Source: Campylobacter fetus subsp. testudinum 03-427 (GTDB lineage Bacteria; Campylobacterota; Campylobacteria; Campylobacterales; Campylobacteraceae). Taken from it: DNA of 64,000 bases. Location of the stretch: positions 62,001-126,000 of the forward strand of contig CP006833.1 of assembly GCA_000495505.1 (NCBI GenBank). The letters are read 5' to 3'. This document shows, in pieces, positions 1-8,990 of the stretch. A program made the position numbers and the translations under genes. Under the pieces are notes generated by a model. That model saw nothing but the letters and a program-made list of their open reading frames with translations. It was not told the origin of the DNA and made no database searches. Each line of letters starts with the position of its first letter. The stretch's first letter is position 1.

Positions 1-532
1 CGATTTTTATATGTTCTTCATACGCCTCTTCTTTACGTTTTTCATCGCTTAAAGTACTTTTGCCGAGTAATAAAAGCGTATTTGTAAGCTCATTTATTGT
101 TTTAACTAGAAATTTATTGTGGGCGCAACGAAATAGCATAGAGTGAAAAAGTCTATTATTTTGGATGATTTGTGATGAGGTTGTTAGCTCTTTTTCTCTT
201 AATACTATCTCTTCAAGGGCTGCTATTTCTATCTCGTTTGCGTGGATTGCTGCAAATCCTGCTGCTGTTCCTTCTAAAATTTCACGCATTTCATAAAGCT
301 GAGTGATAGAGTTTTCATCCAAAATCGAAATTCTAAGTCCATCTACGCTAGACTCTATCAACCCTTCATTTGCTAAAAGCGCAAGAACTTCACGAACAGG
401 CGTACGTGAAAAGCCTGTTTTTGCCGCTATGTCTTCTTCTTTTACCCTATCTCCTGGTTTTAGAGTGAAATTTTCAAGTGAAGTTATAAAAAAATCATAA
501 ATTTGTTTTTTCGGAGATTCTGTTTTTTTCAT
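1..532 (-). CDS. GntR-family (FCD-type) transcriptional regulator, C-terminus cut by window edge
   Basis: The reading frame starts at the ATG complementary to 530-532 (AAAGGG-like ribosome site just upstream) and stays open through 177 codons to the window edge, so the C-terminus is missing. Residues about 1-70 form a GntR winged helix with the signature SRTPVREVLALLANEGLIE. The rest is helical, with YEMREILEGTAAGFAA and RLFHSMLF, as in FCD ligand-binding domains that sense organic acids. It is divergent from the tcuC-tcuA-tcuB operon, so it probably controls that operon in response to the transported tricarboxylate. That link is inferred from position; the regulator known for Salmonella tcu is LysR-type, so this would be a different regulator. 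Confidence 0.85.
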   Translation of the reverse strand, partial: MKKTESPKKQIYDFFITSLENFTLKPGDRVKEEDIAAKTGFSRTPVREVLALLANEGLIESSVDGLRISILDENSITQLYEMREILEGTAAGFAAIHANEIEIAALEEIVLREKELTTSSQIIQNNRLFHSMLFRCAHNKFLVKTINELTNTLLLLGKSTLSDEKRKEEAYEEHIKI

Positions 533-689
533 TTTAACCCTTTTTTCCCAGTATGATATCAAAATTTCCCAAATTCTTCAAAATTAAAAATAAAATTAAG
601 GTAAAAATTTTATATAAATTTTATATTGTTACTCAAAAATAGTTAATTAGTGTAAAAACGTAACAGTTGGAAAATATATCTGTATTTTT

Positions 690-743
690 TTGCATACAAA
701 AGAATACTTTAATAAACTATTGGTAATTATGTCACAATAATTA
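690..743. promoter_or_regulatory. Candidate GntR operator region between the regulator and tcuC
   Basis: The 230-base divergent spacer holds two symmetric elements. TTGCATACAA at 690-699 is a near-palindrome close to the TTGTATACAA type bound by some FCD regulators. TAATTAT (724-730) and ATAATTA (737-743) form a perfect 7-base inverted repeat separated by GTCACA, ending 19 bases before the tcuC start. Both are plausible operators; binding by the adjacent GntR protein is inferred. Confidence 0.4.
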
Positions 744-762
744 TTAAGAAAGAGAGATTAAC

Positions 763-2094
763 ATGCAGGATAATCTAAAACAAAATCCAGCTAAATGCTC
801 AAAATCCAAAGAGGCTGGTAAGATTTTTAAAGTTGCAAGCGGAAATTTTATGGAAATGTACGACTTTGCTGTTTATGGTTTTTATGCTGCTTTTATAGCT
901 CAGACATTTTTCCCATCAGATAGCGAATTTATAGCCGTCTTAAAGAGCTTTATAGCTTATGGAGTTGGTTTTTTGATGCGTCCGCTTGGAGCTGTAGTTT
1001 TGGGAGCTTTTATGGATAAACATGGCCGTAGAAATGGACTTTTGCTAACTTTATCTATCATGGCATTAGGAACGTTTTCTATCGCGATCTGTCCGAGCTA
1101 TGAGCAAATCGGCTACCTAGCGCCTATCATAGTAGTTATCGGTCGTTTGCTTCAAGGATTTTCAGCAGGAGCAGAAGTAGGTGGGGCGAGCGTGTATCTA
1201 GCTGAAATAGCACCTAAAGGGCTTCGCGGATTTTATGTTAGTTGGCAAAGCGGATCTCAACAGATCGCAACTATATTTGCAGGGCTTATTGGTCTTGGGA
1301 TGTATTATTTATTGGGTGATCAACTTACTAGTGAATGGGGTTGGAGAATTCCGTTTTTTATCGGCTGTTTGATCATACCTTTTATACTTTATATTCGTCG
1401 TTCGCTTGAAGAGACTCCGGAGTTTAAAGCTACAGCTCACAAAGCGCCAAAAACTTTTAAAGCCATGATGGCAAGTGTATCTCAAAATTATAAAATCATT
1501 ATTTTAGCTGTTATGTTTGTTATGATGACGACCGTTACGTTTTATTTTATCACTGCTTATACTCCTAGATTTGCGACGAAAGCTTTGGGTTTGACTAAAT
1601 TTGACGCATTTACTCTTACTGCTATCATCGGTCTTAGCAATCTTTTTTGGCTTCCGCTCTCAGGATATCTAGGCGATAAAATCGGTAGAAAGCCTATAGT
1701 TTTAACGATGACTACCATAGGTCTTCTTACTGCTTATCCGGCGCTAAATTTTTTGACAAGTGGCGACGTGAGTTTTACTAAGGTTGTTATGGTTGAACTC
1801 TGGCTTAGTTTTATATTTGGTGCTTATAACGGCGTTATGGTTGTTTCATTATCCGAGTTTGTACCAAAAGAGATAAAGGCGCTTGGATTTAGTTTGGCTT
1901 ATTCTATCACAGTTGCTATTTTTGGTGGATTTACACCCGTAGTTAGTGAGATCCTGATAGAAAAAACAAAAAATCCTGCAAGTCCTGCATATTGGCTAAC
2001 TTTTGCAGCTTTTTGTTCTTTTGTGTCTGCTTTTATATTGTTCAAAAAAGGTGGAGTATATGACAAAGCAAGGAGCGAAGCATGGGAGAAATAA
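763..2094 (+). CDS. tcuC: Tricarballylate/citrate:proton symporter, MFS family (TcuC-like)
   Basis: A 443-residue inner-membrane transporter of the metabolite:H+ symporter branch of the major facilitator superfamily. The first membrane segment carries GNFMEMYDFAVYGFYA, typical of citrate/tricarballylate carriers. The duplicated MFS loop motif is seen as MDKHGRRNG (after TM2) and GDKIGRKP (after TM8), and GRLLQGFSAGAEVGG is the family's TM4 motif. It overlaps tcuA by 13 bases, so the two are translationally linked. It probably brings a tricarboxylate into the cytoplasm for the enzyme encoded next. Substrate is inferred from the operon; citrate or cis-aconitate are alternatives. Confidence 0.85.
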   Translation: MQDNLKQNPAKCSKSKEAGKIFKVASGNFMEMYDFAVYGFYAAFIAQTFFPSDSEFIAVLKSFIAYGVGFLMRPLGAVVLGAFMDKHGRRNGLLLTLSIMALGTFSIAICPSYEQIGYLAPIIVVIGRLLQGFSAGAEVGGASVYLAEIAPKGLRGFYVSWQSGSQQIATIFAGLIGLGMYYLLGDQLTSEWGWRIPFFIGCLIIPFILYIRRSLEETPEFKATAHKAPKTFKAMMASVSQNYKIIILAVMFVMMTTVTFYFITAYTPRFATKALGLTKFDAFTLTAIIGLSNLFWLPLSGYLGDKIGRKPIVLTMTTIGLLTAYPALNFLTSGDVSFTKVVMVELWLSFIFGAYNGVMVVSLSEFVPKEIKALGFSLAYSITVAIFGGFTPVVSEILIEKTKNPASPAYWLTFAAFCSFVSAFILFKKGGVYDKARSEAWEK

Positions 2095-3482
2095 ACTGTG
2101 ACGTTTTAGTTATCGGTGGTGGTAATGCCGCCCTTTGTGCAGCAATTAGTGCAAAAGAAAACGGCGCAGACGTTGTAATGTTAGAAAGCTCACCAAAAGT
2201 TTGGCGTGGTGGAAATTCTCAGCACACTAGAAATTTACGTTCAATGCACTATGGTCCAACAGATGTTCTAACAGATACTTATAGCGAAGATGAGTTTTTC
2301 GAAGATATTTATAAAGTGACTAAAGGTCAGACAAATGAAGAGTTTGCTCGCTATGTTATCAAAAATACTCCAGAAGTAGTAAAGTGGGCAAAAAGTCATG
2401 GCGTACGTTTTCAAGGCTCATTTGGTGGTACTTTACAGCTAGGAAGGACAAATGCATTTTTCTTAGGTGGTGGTAAATCGCTAGTAAATTCTTACTACCG
2501 TGAAGCTAAAAAAATGGGAATAAAGATCTTTTATGAGCATGAAGCTAAAAGTCTAGATATCCAAAATAATAAGATAAGTAGCGTAGAAGTAGAAGACAAA
2601 CAAAACAGACAAATTCTCACTTTCAAACCAAAAGCTTGTGTTATAGCAAGCGGTGGATTTGAGTCAAATTTGGAAAAATTACGCGAAGCTTGGGGTGAAC
2701 CTGCTAAGAATTTCTTGATACGTGGAACCAAATTTAATCAAGGTAAGATGCTTTTTGCATTGCAAGACGCTGGAGCTAAGATCATCGGTGATCCTACTCA
2801 AGGACATATGGTAGCTATAGATGCAAGAGCGCCAAAATACGACGGTGGCATCGCTTCGCGTGTGGATTGCGTTAGTCTTGGTATAGTAGTCAATAAAAAT
2901 GCCAAAAGATTTTACAACGAAGGAGAGGATTTTTGGCCGAAGCGTTACGCGATCTGGGGAAGACTAGTAGCGTCTCAGCCTGATCAAATCGGATATTCTA
3001 TCACAGACGTAAAAGTTCTAAAACGCTATATGCCCCCACTTTTTGAGCCGATCGTGGCAAATTCACTAGATGAACTAGCTGATAAAATAGGTCTTGATGA
3101 AGTAGTTTTAAAAGATACTATTTCTGAGTTTAACGCTCACGTTGTAAGTGGAAATTTTGATCATACTGTGCTTGATGATTGTTATACAAGTGGGCTTGAG
3201 ATAGATAAAACTCACTGGGCTCAGGCTATCGATACACCACCATTTTATTGTTATCCACTTCGACCGGGTGTAACATTTACGTATCTTGGAGTAAAGGTTA
3301 CAAAAGAAGCAGCGGTTGTTATGCAAAATGATGAAGTATGTGAAAATTTATTTGCAGCAGGAGAGATAATGGCCGGAAATATCCTAAGTCAAGGGTATTG
3401 CGCTGGATTTGGTATGAGTATCGGATCTGTGTTTGGGCGTATCGCAGGACGTGAAGCGGCAAAATCAAGGGGAGAAAAATGA
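2082..3482 (+). CDS. tcuA: FAD-dependent tricarballylate dehydrogenase (TcuA-like)
   Basis: A 466-residue flavoprotein of the fumarate reductase/succinate dehydrogenase flavoprotein superfamily. The N-terminal dinucleotide site is VLVIGGGNAALCAA (residues 8-21), followed by a glutamate ending the second strand (VVMLES). The C-terminus has GEIMAGNILSQGYCAGFG, the second FAD contact. In Salmonella TcuA oxidises tricarballylate to cis-aconitate, which enters the TCA cycle. Lack of a signal peptide agrees with a cytoplasmic enzyme. It overlaps tcuC by 13 bases and tcuB by 4 (ATGA), so the three form one operon. It is distinct from the exported FAD reductase at 61.4 kb. Confidence 0.87.
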   Translation: MGEINCDVLVIGGGNAALCAAISAKENGADVVMLESSPKVWRGGNSQHTRNLRSMHYGPTDVLTDTYSEDEFFEDIYKVTKGQTNEEFARYVIKNTPEVVKWAKSHGVRFQGSFGGTLQLGRTNAFFLGGGKSLVNSYYREAKKMGIKIFYEHEAKSLDIQNNKISSVEVEDKQNRQILTFKPKACVIASGGFESNLEKLREAWGEPAKNFLIRGTKFNQGKMLFALQDAGAKIIGDPTQGHMVAIDARAPKYDGGIASRVDCVSLGIVVNKNAKRFYNEGEDFWPKRYAIWGRLVASQPDQIGYSITDVKVLKRYMPPLFEPIVANSLDELADKIGLDEVVLKDTISEFNAHVVSGNFDHTVLDDCYTSGLEIDKTHWAQAIDTPPFYCYPLRPGVTFTYLGVKVTKEAAVVMQNDEVCENLFAAGEIMAGNILSQGYCAGFGMSIGSVFGRIAGREAAKSRGEK

Positions 3483-4558
3483 ACGAAAACGAAACGCTAT
3501 ATAATAAAGCGATCAGACTAAGCCAAATTTGCAATGCGTGTAGGTATTGCGAGGGCTTTTGTGCCGTGTTCCCAGCTATGGAAAAAAGACGTGAATTTCA
3601 CATAAAAGACGCCGATTATCTAGCAAATTTGTGTCATCAATGTGGCGAGTGCTTGTATGCGTGTCAATACGCCCCGCCTCATGAGTTTGATCTAAATGTT
3701 CCACGCGATTTTGCAGCAGTTCGTAAAGAAAGCTACAAAAAATTCGCTACTCCTAAGTTTTTGGGTATAGCGTTTGAAAAAGCAGGACTTCTTAGCGCCG
3801 TACTTTTGCTTATAGTTTTGGCTCTGTTTTTAAGTCTAGCTAGTGGAAATTTTGATAAAGACGCAGCTGGAAATTTCTATGAGATCACGAGTTATAAGAC
3901 AATGGTTGGGGTATTTGGAGTATTTGCGGCGATATCTTTTGTGATGATATTAGCAAGCTGTTTTAAATTTACAAAATCTATCGGTTTTAATGGTATCAAA
4001 TTCGTGGATTATATCAACGCTCTTAAAGACGCACTTAGTTTAAAACATCTTGGCGGACATAATTATGAGGGTTGTACATTTCCAAATGGCGAAGATAGAT
4101 CAAATTTACGTCGTTATTTTCATCATTTTACATTTTATGGTTTTATGCTTTGCGTTGCAGCTACCACGATAGCGGCGATCTATGATCATTTTTTGGATTA
4201 TCACGCTCCTTATGCGTTCTTTTCGGCACCAAAACTATTTGGTACATTTGGCGGTATCGCTCTAGTTATAGGTTGTGTAGGTCTTTTTACTATGAAGATA
4301 AAAGCAGATCCAGATCTGCTTGATGTAAAAAGTCTAAATATCGACTATGCACTCATATTTATGCTATTTTTGAGTGCATTTAGTGGGCTTATTCTTATGA
4401 TATTTAGAGATACTAGTGCGCTTGCGTATCTTCTTGTCTTGCATTTAAGCTCAATCTTGAGCTTTTTTATCATCGCACCATATTCAAAGATGATGCACTT
4501 GTTTTACCGTTATTTGGCGCTTGTTAAAAATGCCAAAGAGTGCCGCTTGGAATCATAA
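3479..4558 (+). CDS. tcuB: Tricarballylate utilisation 4Fe-4S/membrane electron-transfer protein (TcuB/CitB-like)
   Basis: A 359-residue protein that reoxidises TcuA's flavin and passes electrons to the quinone pool. Two Cys clusters bind 4Fe-4S centres: C18, C21, C24, C28 and C52, C55, C58, C62. Several membrane helices follow (about residues 103-125, 142-163, 216-238, 252-272, 290-310, 320-340), with histidines such as those in YFHHFTFYGFML. Start overlaps the tcuA stop by ATGA. A hairpin terminator follows closely, marking the operon end. Function is well supported by the operon triad. Confidence 0.86.
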   Translation: MNENETLYNKAIRLSQICNACRYCEGFCAVFPAMEKRREFHIKDADYLANLCHQCGECLYACQYAPPHEFDLNVPRDFAAVRKESYKKFATPKFLGIAFEKAGLLSAVLLLIVLALFLSLASGNFDKDAAGNFYEITSYKTMVGVFGVFAAISFVMILASCFKFTKSIGFNGIKFVDYINALKDALSLKHLGGHNYEGCTFPNGEDRSNLRRYFHHFTFYGFMLCVAATTIAAIYDHFLDYHAPYAFFSAPKLFGTFGGIALVIGCVGLFTMKIKADPDLLDVKSLNIDYALIFMLFLSAFSGLILMIFRDTSALAYLLVLHLSSILSFFIIAPYSKMMHLFYRYLALVKNAKECRLES

Positions 4559-4566
4559 ATTTACTA

Positions 4567-4600
4567 AATTTAGCCCTAAATTCGGGCTAAATTGATTTAT
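4567..4600 (+). terminator. Hairpin terminator after tcuB
   Basis: Perfect 10-base inverted repeat AATTTAGCCC (4567-4576) and GGGCTAAATT (4584-4593) with a 7-base loop, starting 8 bases after the tcuB stop. The following tract is only moderately T-rich, so termination may be incomplete. Confidence 0.6.
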
Positions 4601-4670
4601 AAACAAAATAGTTAAAATAAATTTAAATCAGACAAATAAAATCATAGTTTAAATAAAACTTACTTTATAT

Positions 4671-4687
4671 AAGGTATAATTTCAAAA
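4671..4687 (+). promoter_or_regulatory. Sigma-70 -10 element directly abutting the thiF start
   Basis: TATAAT at 4675-4680 lies 6 bases before the thiF ATG at 4687. A usual start site about 7 bases after the -10 would fall on the ATG itself, giving a leaderless mRNA. AAGG at 4671-4674 could serve as a distant ribosome site if transcription started farther upstream. Confidence 0.5.
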
Positions 4688-5487
4688 TGAAAAATATAAA
4701 AGTAAATTCAAAAACATACAAAACAAATTCAAATGATATAGCCGAATTAAAATCCGAGCTAAATATCACTGATGAGCTAGTTATATATAAAGGTTTTGCT
4801 ACAAATGACAATATAGCTTTAAATGACAACGATAGCGTTGTATTTATAAAAAAAGGAGAGATGCCTCCTCTAGATTGTTTAGAAGAGATGATGAGCTCAA
4901 GAAACTCTCCTGAAATAAGTGTAGCTTTAAAAAGCGCAAAAGTAGGAGTAGCAGGACTTGGAGGGCTTGGAAGTAACGTAGCTATAGCTTTAGCTAGAGT
5001 CGGAGTAGGCTACTTAAAGTTAGTCGATTTTGACAGCGTTGATCCTTCAAATTTAAATCGTCAGCAGTATTTTATAAAAGATATCGGACGTTTTAAAACT
5101 GAGGCTTTAAGCCAAACTTTAAGTCTTATCAATCCATTTGTAAAAGTCGAGTTTGAAACCGTAAGACTTGAAGAGACAAATGTTAATGAAGTTTTTCAAA
5201 AGTGTGATGTGGTAGCTGAATGTTTTGATAATCCAAAGTCAAAAGCTATGATAATAAATTCTTTAACTAAAAAAACAATAGTAGCAGCTAGCGGAATGGC
5301 TGGATATGGTAGAAGTGAAGATATAAAAACTATAAAAATGGCAAATAATCTCTATGTTTGTGGTGATTTAGTAAGTGCAGCTAGTATCGGAAATGGACTT
5401 ATGGCGCCGCGTGTTGGAATATGCGCTATGCATCAAGCAAATAAAATATTAGAAATATTAATAGATAAGGTAAAACAAAATGGATGA
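4687..5487 (+). CDS. thiF: ThiF-type adenylyltransferase with N-terminal ThiS-like domain
   Basis: A 266-residue protein that would adenylate the C-terminus of the sulfur carrier ThiS during thiazole synthesis. Residues about 1-58 look like a beta-grasp ThiS domain ([13 protein letters not shown], ending [14 protein letters not shown]), but there is no terminal Gly-Gly, so this domain cannot itself carry sulfur. Residues about 80-266 are the E1-like fold with the nucleotide site GLGGLGSN (90-97), [17 protein letters not shown] and CFDNPKSK. It overlaps thiG by 8 bases. A separate thiS gene, which I recall beside this block in C. jejuni, is not found next to it here. Confidence 0.87.
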   Translation: MKNIKVNSKTYKTNSNDIAELKSELNITDELVIYKGFATNDNIALNDNDSVVFIKKGEMPPLDCLEEMMSSRNSPEISVALKSAKVGVAGLGGLGSNVAIALARVGVGYLKLVDFDSVDPSNLNRQQYFIKDIGRFKTEALSQTLSLINPFVKVEFETVRLEETNVNEVFQKCDVVAECFDNPKSKAMIINSLTKKTIVAASGMAGYGRSEDIKTIKMANNLYVCGDLVSAASIGNGLMAPRVGICAMHQANKILEILIDKVKQNG

Positions 5488-6241
5488 GCTTGTTTTAGGT
5501 GGAGTTAGTTTTAGCTCAAGATTTATTATGGGTTCTGGTAAATTTGATCCGGAGTTGATAAGTGCTTGTGTGGAAGATGCTAAAGCGCAAATAGTAACTC
5601 TTGCTTTAAGAAGAGTAAATAAAGATAAAGAAAGTATAACTGAATTTATACCAAAAAATGTAACCCTCTTGCCAAATACAAGCGGTGCTAGAAATGCCGA
5701 TGAAGCACTGCGCATAGCAAGACTGAGTCGTGAGCTTGGGTGCGGAAATTTTATAAAAGTAGAGGTCATACGAGATAGCAAATATCTATTTCCTGATAAT
5801 TACGAAACTATAAAAGCAACAGAAAAACTTGCAAACGAAGGCTTTATAGTGTTGCCATATATGTACCCAGATCTAACTTGTGCTAGAGATCTAGTAAATG
5901 CTGGGGCAAGTGCTGTTATGCCTTTAGCTGCTCCGATCGGTTCAAATAAAGGGCTTATAAATCGAGATATTATTCAAATTTTGATTGATGAGATAGATAT
6001 TCCTATTATCGTTGATGCTGGTATAGGTCGTCCTAGTGAGGCATGCGCTGCTATGGAGATGGGTTGCGCTGCTATTATGGTAAATACGGCTATTGCTACT
6101 TCAAAAGATATAAGAGCTATGGCAAAAGCGTTTTGCGAGGCGATAATAGCTGGAAGAACTGCGTATAAAGCCGGACTTGGTAGAGTAAAAAATGTAGCAA
6201 GTGCTAGTTCGCCTTTAACTGGATTTTTAGGTGAAAATTAA
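5480..6241 (+). CDS. thiG: Thiazole synthase ThiG
   Basis: A 253-residue (beta/alpha)8 enzyme that condenses deoxyxylulose 5-phosphate, dehydroglycine and ThiS-thiocarboxylate to the thiazole phosphate of thiamine. The Schiff-base lysine is probably K93 in NFIKVEVI, and the phosphate-binding C-terminal segments [14 protein letters not shown] and [12 protein letters not shown] are present. Length matches the family (about 255). It sits in the thiF-thiG-thiH operon, overlapping thiF and 18 bases before thiH. Confidence 0.95.
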   Translation: MDELVLGGVSFSSRFIMGSGKFDPELISACVEDAKAQIVTLALRRVNKDKESITEFIPKNVTLLPNTSGARNADEALRIARLSRELGCGNFIKVEVIRDSKYLFPDNYETIKATEKLANEGFIVLPYMYPDLTCARDLVNAGASAVMPLAAPIGSNKGLINRDIIQILIDEIDIPIIVDAGIGRPSEACAAMEMGCAAIMVNTAIATSKDIRAMAKAFCEAIIAGRTAYKAGLGRVKNVASASSPLTGFLGEN

Positions 6242-6259
6242 AAAATAAATGAGAGCAAA

Positions 6260-7420
6260 ATGAGAGATAGAACAGATCATATGCGTTATCTTCCTCATCA
6301 AGAAGTTATAAGCCATGATGTGATGAATAAGATATTTAAAGAGTGGGAAGAGACTGAATTTGAAAACTTTACCAAAGATGATGTTATAACTGCTATTAAT
6401 GCAAACAACAGAAGCATAGATAACTTTAAAGCACTTTTAAGTCCTGAAGCAGCACCTTTTTTAGAAGATATGGCAAAAGAGGCGATGAGTATCAAAGAGA
6501 GGAATTTTGGAAAAAATATCTATCTTTTTACGCCTTTGTACATAGCAAATCATTGTGATAATAACTGTGTTTATTGCGGATTTAATGTGCATAATAAAAT
6601 AAAACGCGCCCAACTTGAAGAGGACGGCATAGTGCGTGAGTTAGAAAATATCGCAAAAAGCGGACTAGATGAAATTCTTATACTTACAGGAGAGAGTCAA
6701 AGCAAAACTCCACTTAGCTATATAGGTAGAGCTTGTGAGCTTGCAAAACGTTATTTTAAGGTAGTAGGAGTGGAAATTTATCCTTTAAATTCGGATGAAT
6801 ACGCTTTTTTACACAAATGCGGCGTGGATTTTGTAACTGTATTTCAAGAGACTTACAATCCTCTAAAATATGAAAAAATTCATCTTGAAGGAAATAAACG
6901 CATTTTTCCATACCGTCTAAATGCTCAAGAAAGAGCACTTATGGGCGGTATGAGAGGAGTTGCTTTTGCCGCTCTTTTGGGTATAGATGACTGGAGAAAA
7001 GATGCTCTATCTACAGGACTTCACGCTTATCTTTTGCAAGCAAAGTATCCTCACGCTGAGATTTCTATCTCTGTTCCTAGACTTCGTCCTATCATAAATA
7101 ATAAAAAAATTAACCCAAAAGATGTTGGCGAGAGAGAGCTTTTACAAGTTATCGTTGCTTATCGTCTATTTTTACCGTTTGCAAATATCACTCTTAGCAC
7201 CAGAGAAAGTGCGCATTTTAGGGATAATGCAATGAGACTTGGAGTAACAAAAGTTTCTGCTGGAGTTAGTGTTGGTATCGGTGAGCACGGCGGTAAAAAA
7301 GATGAGCAAAAAGGCGATTCTCAGTTTGAAATCAGCGACGGCAGAGATGTAGAAGAGATGAAAAAATCTATAAGAAAAGCCGGTTTAACGCCTGTTATGA
7401 GTGATTATATCTATGTATAA
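6260..7420 (+). CDS. thiH: 2-iminoacetate (dehydroglycine) synthase ThiH, radical SAM
   Basis: A 386-residue radical-SAM enzyme that cleaves tyrosine to dehydroglycine and p-cresol for the thiazole ring; its use implies the anaerobe-type ThiH route rather than ThiO. The [4Fe-4S] ligands are C99, C103 and C106 in HCDNNCVYCGF (CX3CX2C). The C-terminal half contains MRLGVTKVSAGVSVGIGEHGG and SDGRDVEEM, typical of ThiH/BATS-domain proteins. Last gene of the thi operon, followed by a hairpin terminator. Confidence 0.95.
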   Translation: MRDRTDHMRYLPHQEVISHDVMNKIFKEWEETEFENFTKDDVITAINANNRSIDNFKALLSPEAAPFLEDMAKEAMSIKERNFGKNIYLFTPLYIANHCDNNCVYCGFNVHNKIKRAQLEEDGIVRELENIAKSGLDEILILTGESQSKTPLSYIGRACELAKRYFKVVGVEIYPLNSDEYAFLHKCGVDFVTVFQETYNPLKYEKIHLEGNKRIFPYRLNAQERALMGGMRGVAFAALLGIDDWRKDALSTGLHAYLLQAKYPHAEISISVPRLRPIINNKKINPKDVGERELLQVIVAYRLFLPFANITLSTRESAHFRDNAMRLGVTKVSAGVSVGIGEHGGKKDEQKGDSQFEISDGRDVEEMKKSIRKAGLTPVMSDYIYV

Positions 7421-7429
7421 ATTTAAATT

Positions 7430-7460
7430 ATCTCTTGTTTTGATATGGCAAGAGATTTTA
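7430..7460 (+). terminator. Hairpin terminator after thiH
   Basis: Inverted repeat ATCTCTTG (7430-7437) and CAAGAGAT (7449-7456) with an 11-base loop, followed by TTTTA. It lies in the 46-base gap between the converging thiH and YigZ-family genes. Confidence 0.6.
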
Positions 7461-7466
7461 TGAAAA

Positions 7467-8084
7467 TTAGATAATTTCTTTGGCAAATATCGGCACAGCA
7501 AGAAAGTAAAACCCTTCTACTTCAAAATCTTTTGCAAATTTAAAAAACTCTTCAAAATCTTCTTTTTTAAATTTAAAAGTATAAATAGATCCTTGCTCTA
7601 CAAATTCCTTTTTTTCATCTTTTAAGCCGTGCTTTTCAAAATAATGGTTGAAACGCGTCAGCAAAGCAAATGGTATAAAAAATAGACATTCGTCTTGTAT
7701 CTCGAATTTGATTAAATTTGCGCTATTTATCGCTAAATTTGCACTGCTTGAGTATGCTCGTACAAGTCCGCCGACTCCTAGTTTTACTCCTCCAAAATAC
7801 CGCACAACAAAAACTCCTGTATTTATAAGGTTTGCTCCTCTTAATACATCAAGACAAGGTGGTCCAGAGCTGCTTTTTGGCTCACCATCATCGCTGGAAT
7901 TTTCTACTATTTGGAAATGTTTGTTGTAATTTCTATACGCCCATACTATGTGGGCTGCTTTTGGGTGTTCTTCTTTTAGCTTTTTGTGAAGAGTTTCAAA
8001 TTCATTTATAGGGCATAAATAGCTTATAAAATTTGATTTTTTTATCTCTTTTGAGCTGTTATAAATTTGATTTACTATAAACAT
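7467..8084 (-). CDS. YigZ/IMPACT-family protein (UPF0029)
   Basis: A 205-residue protein of the YigZ/IMPACT family. The N-terminal half contains the conserved stretch AAHIVWAYRNY, DDGEPKSSSGPPCLDVLRG and VVRYFGGVKLGVGGLVRAY, which are the diagnostic motifs. The C-terminal half is a small alpha/beta domain (DUF1949-like). The eukaryotic relative IMPACT affects translation control, but the bacterial role is not established, and I assign none. It stands alone, convergent to thiH and divergent from galU. Confidence 0.88.
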   Translation of the reverse strand: MFIVNQIYNSSKEIKKSNFISYLCPINEFETLHKKLKEEHPKAAHIVWAYRNYNKHFQIVENSSDDGEPKSSSGPPCLDVLRGANLINTGVFVVRYFGGVKLGVGGLVRAYSSSANLAINSANLIKFEIQDECLFFIPFALLTRFNHYFEKHGLKDEKKEFVEQGSIYTFKFKKEDFEEFFKFAKDFEVEGFYFLAVPIFAKEII

Positions 8085-8159
8085 AGATATATTTTAACAG
8101 ATAAATTTAAATTTAAATGAATTTAAGATAAAATTACTAAAAAATTAAGGATTATTCAT

Positions 8160-8990
8160 ATGATACAAACTTGCCTTTTTCCCGCTGCTGGTTATGGTAC
8201 GAGATTTCTTCCGGCTACAAAAAGTTTGCCAAAAGAGATGCTTCCTATACTTACTAAGCCGCTTATCCACTATGGTGTAGATGAGGCAAGGGAAGCAGGT
8301 ATGAAAAATATGGCATTTGTCACTGGTCGAGGGAAAAGAGCTTTGGAGGATTATTTTGATATAAGCTATGAGCTTGAACATCAAATAGCCGGCACTAAAA
8401 AAGAGTATCTTCTTACTGAGATAAGAGATCTTATGAGTTCTTGCAGCTTTTCATTTACTCGTCAAAGTAGTATGAAAGGTCTAGGAGATGCGATATATAC
8501 TGGTAGAACTTTGGTAGGAGATGAAGCTTTTGGGGTTATACTTGCCGATGATTTGTGTATAAATGAAGATGGTGAGAATGTTCTAGCTCAGATGGCGAAA
8601 ATTTATGAAAAATACCGCTGTAGCATAGTAGCAGTTATGGAAGTTCCTAAAGAGAGTATCAGTAGTTATGGTGTTGTAAATGGTAAGTTTATAGAAGATG
8701 ATCTTTTAATGGTAAATGATATGATAGAAAAACCAAGTCCAGATGAAGCTCCTACAAATCTTGCTATCATAGGCAGATATATACTTACTCCTGATATATT
8801 TGAGATATTAGAATCTACAAAACCGGGCAAAAATGGTGAAATTCAGATAACAGACGCACTTTTAAAACAGGCTCAAAACGGTATGGTTTTAGCTTATAAA
8901 TTTAAAGGAAGAAGATTTGATTGCGGTTCTGTTAGTGGATTTGTCGAAGCTACGAATTTCTTCTATGAGAGTGACAATGGTAGTAAATGA
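8160..8990 (+). CDS. galU: UTP-glucose-1-phosphate uridylyltransferase GalU
   Basis: A 276-residue nucleotidyltransferase making UDP-glucose from UTP and glucose 1-phosphate for surface glycans. The N-terminal signature GYGTRFLPATKSLPKEMLPI (residues 10-29) binds UTP, and VILADDLCI carries the metal-binding aspartates. Later motifs MIEKPSPDEAPTNLAIIGRY and GKNGEIQITDAL match bacterial GalU. The 3' end overlaps the start of pgi, so the two are co-transcribed. Confidence 0.94.
   Translation: MIQTCLFPAAGYGTRFLPATKSLPKEMLPILTKPLIHYGVDEAREAGMKNMAFVTGRGKRALEDYFDISYELEHQIAGTKKEYLLTEIRDLMSSCSFSFTRQSSMKGLGDAIYTGRTLVGDEAFGVILADDLCINEDGENVLAQMAKIYEKYRCSIVAVMEVPKESISSYGVVNGKFIEDDLLMVNDMIEKPSPDEAPTNLAIIGRYILTPDIFEILESTKPGKNGEIQITDALLKQAQNGMVLAYKFKGRRFDCGSVSGFVEATNFFYESDNGSK

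Noticed and set aside
8917..8976. N-terminal extension of pgi from ATG 8917
   Set aside because: Lies wholly within galU, lacks a ribosome site, and the resulting residues do not resemble Pgi; ATG 8977 has GAGAG upstream.
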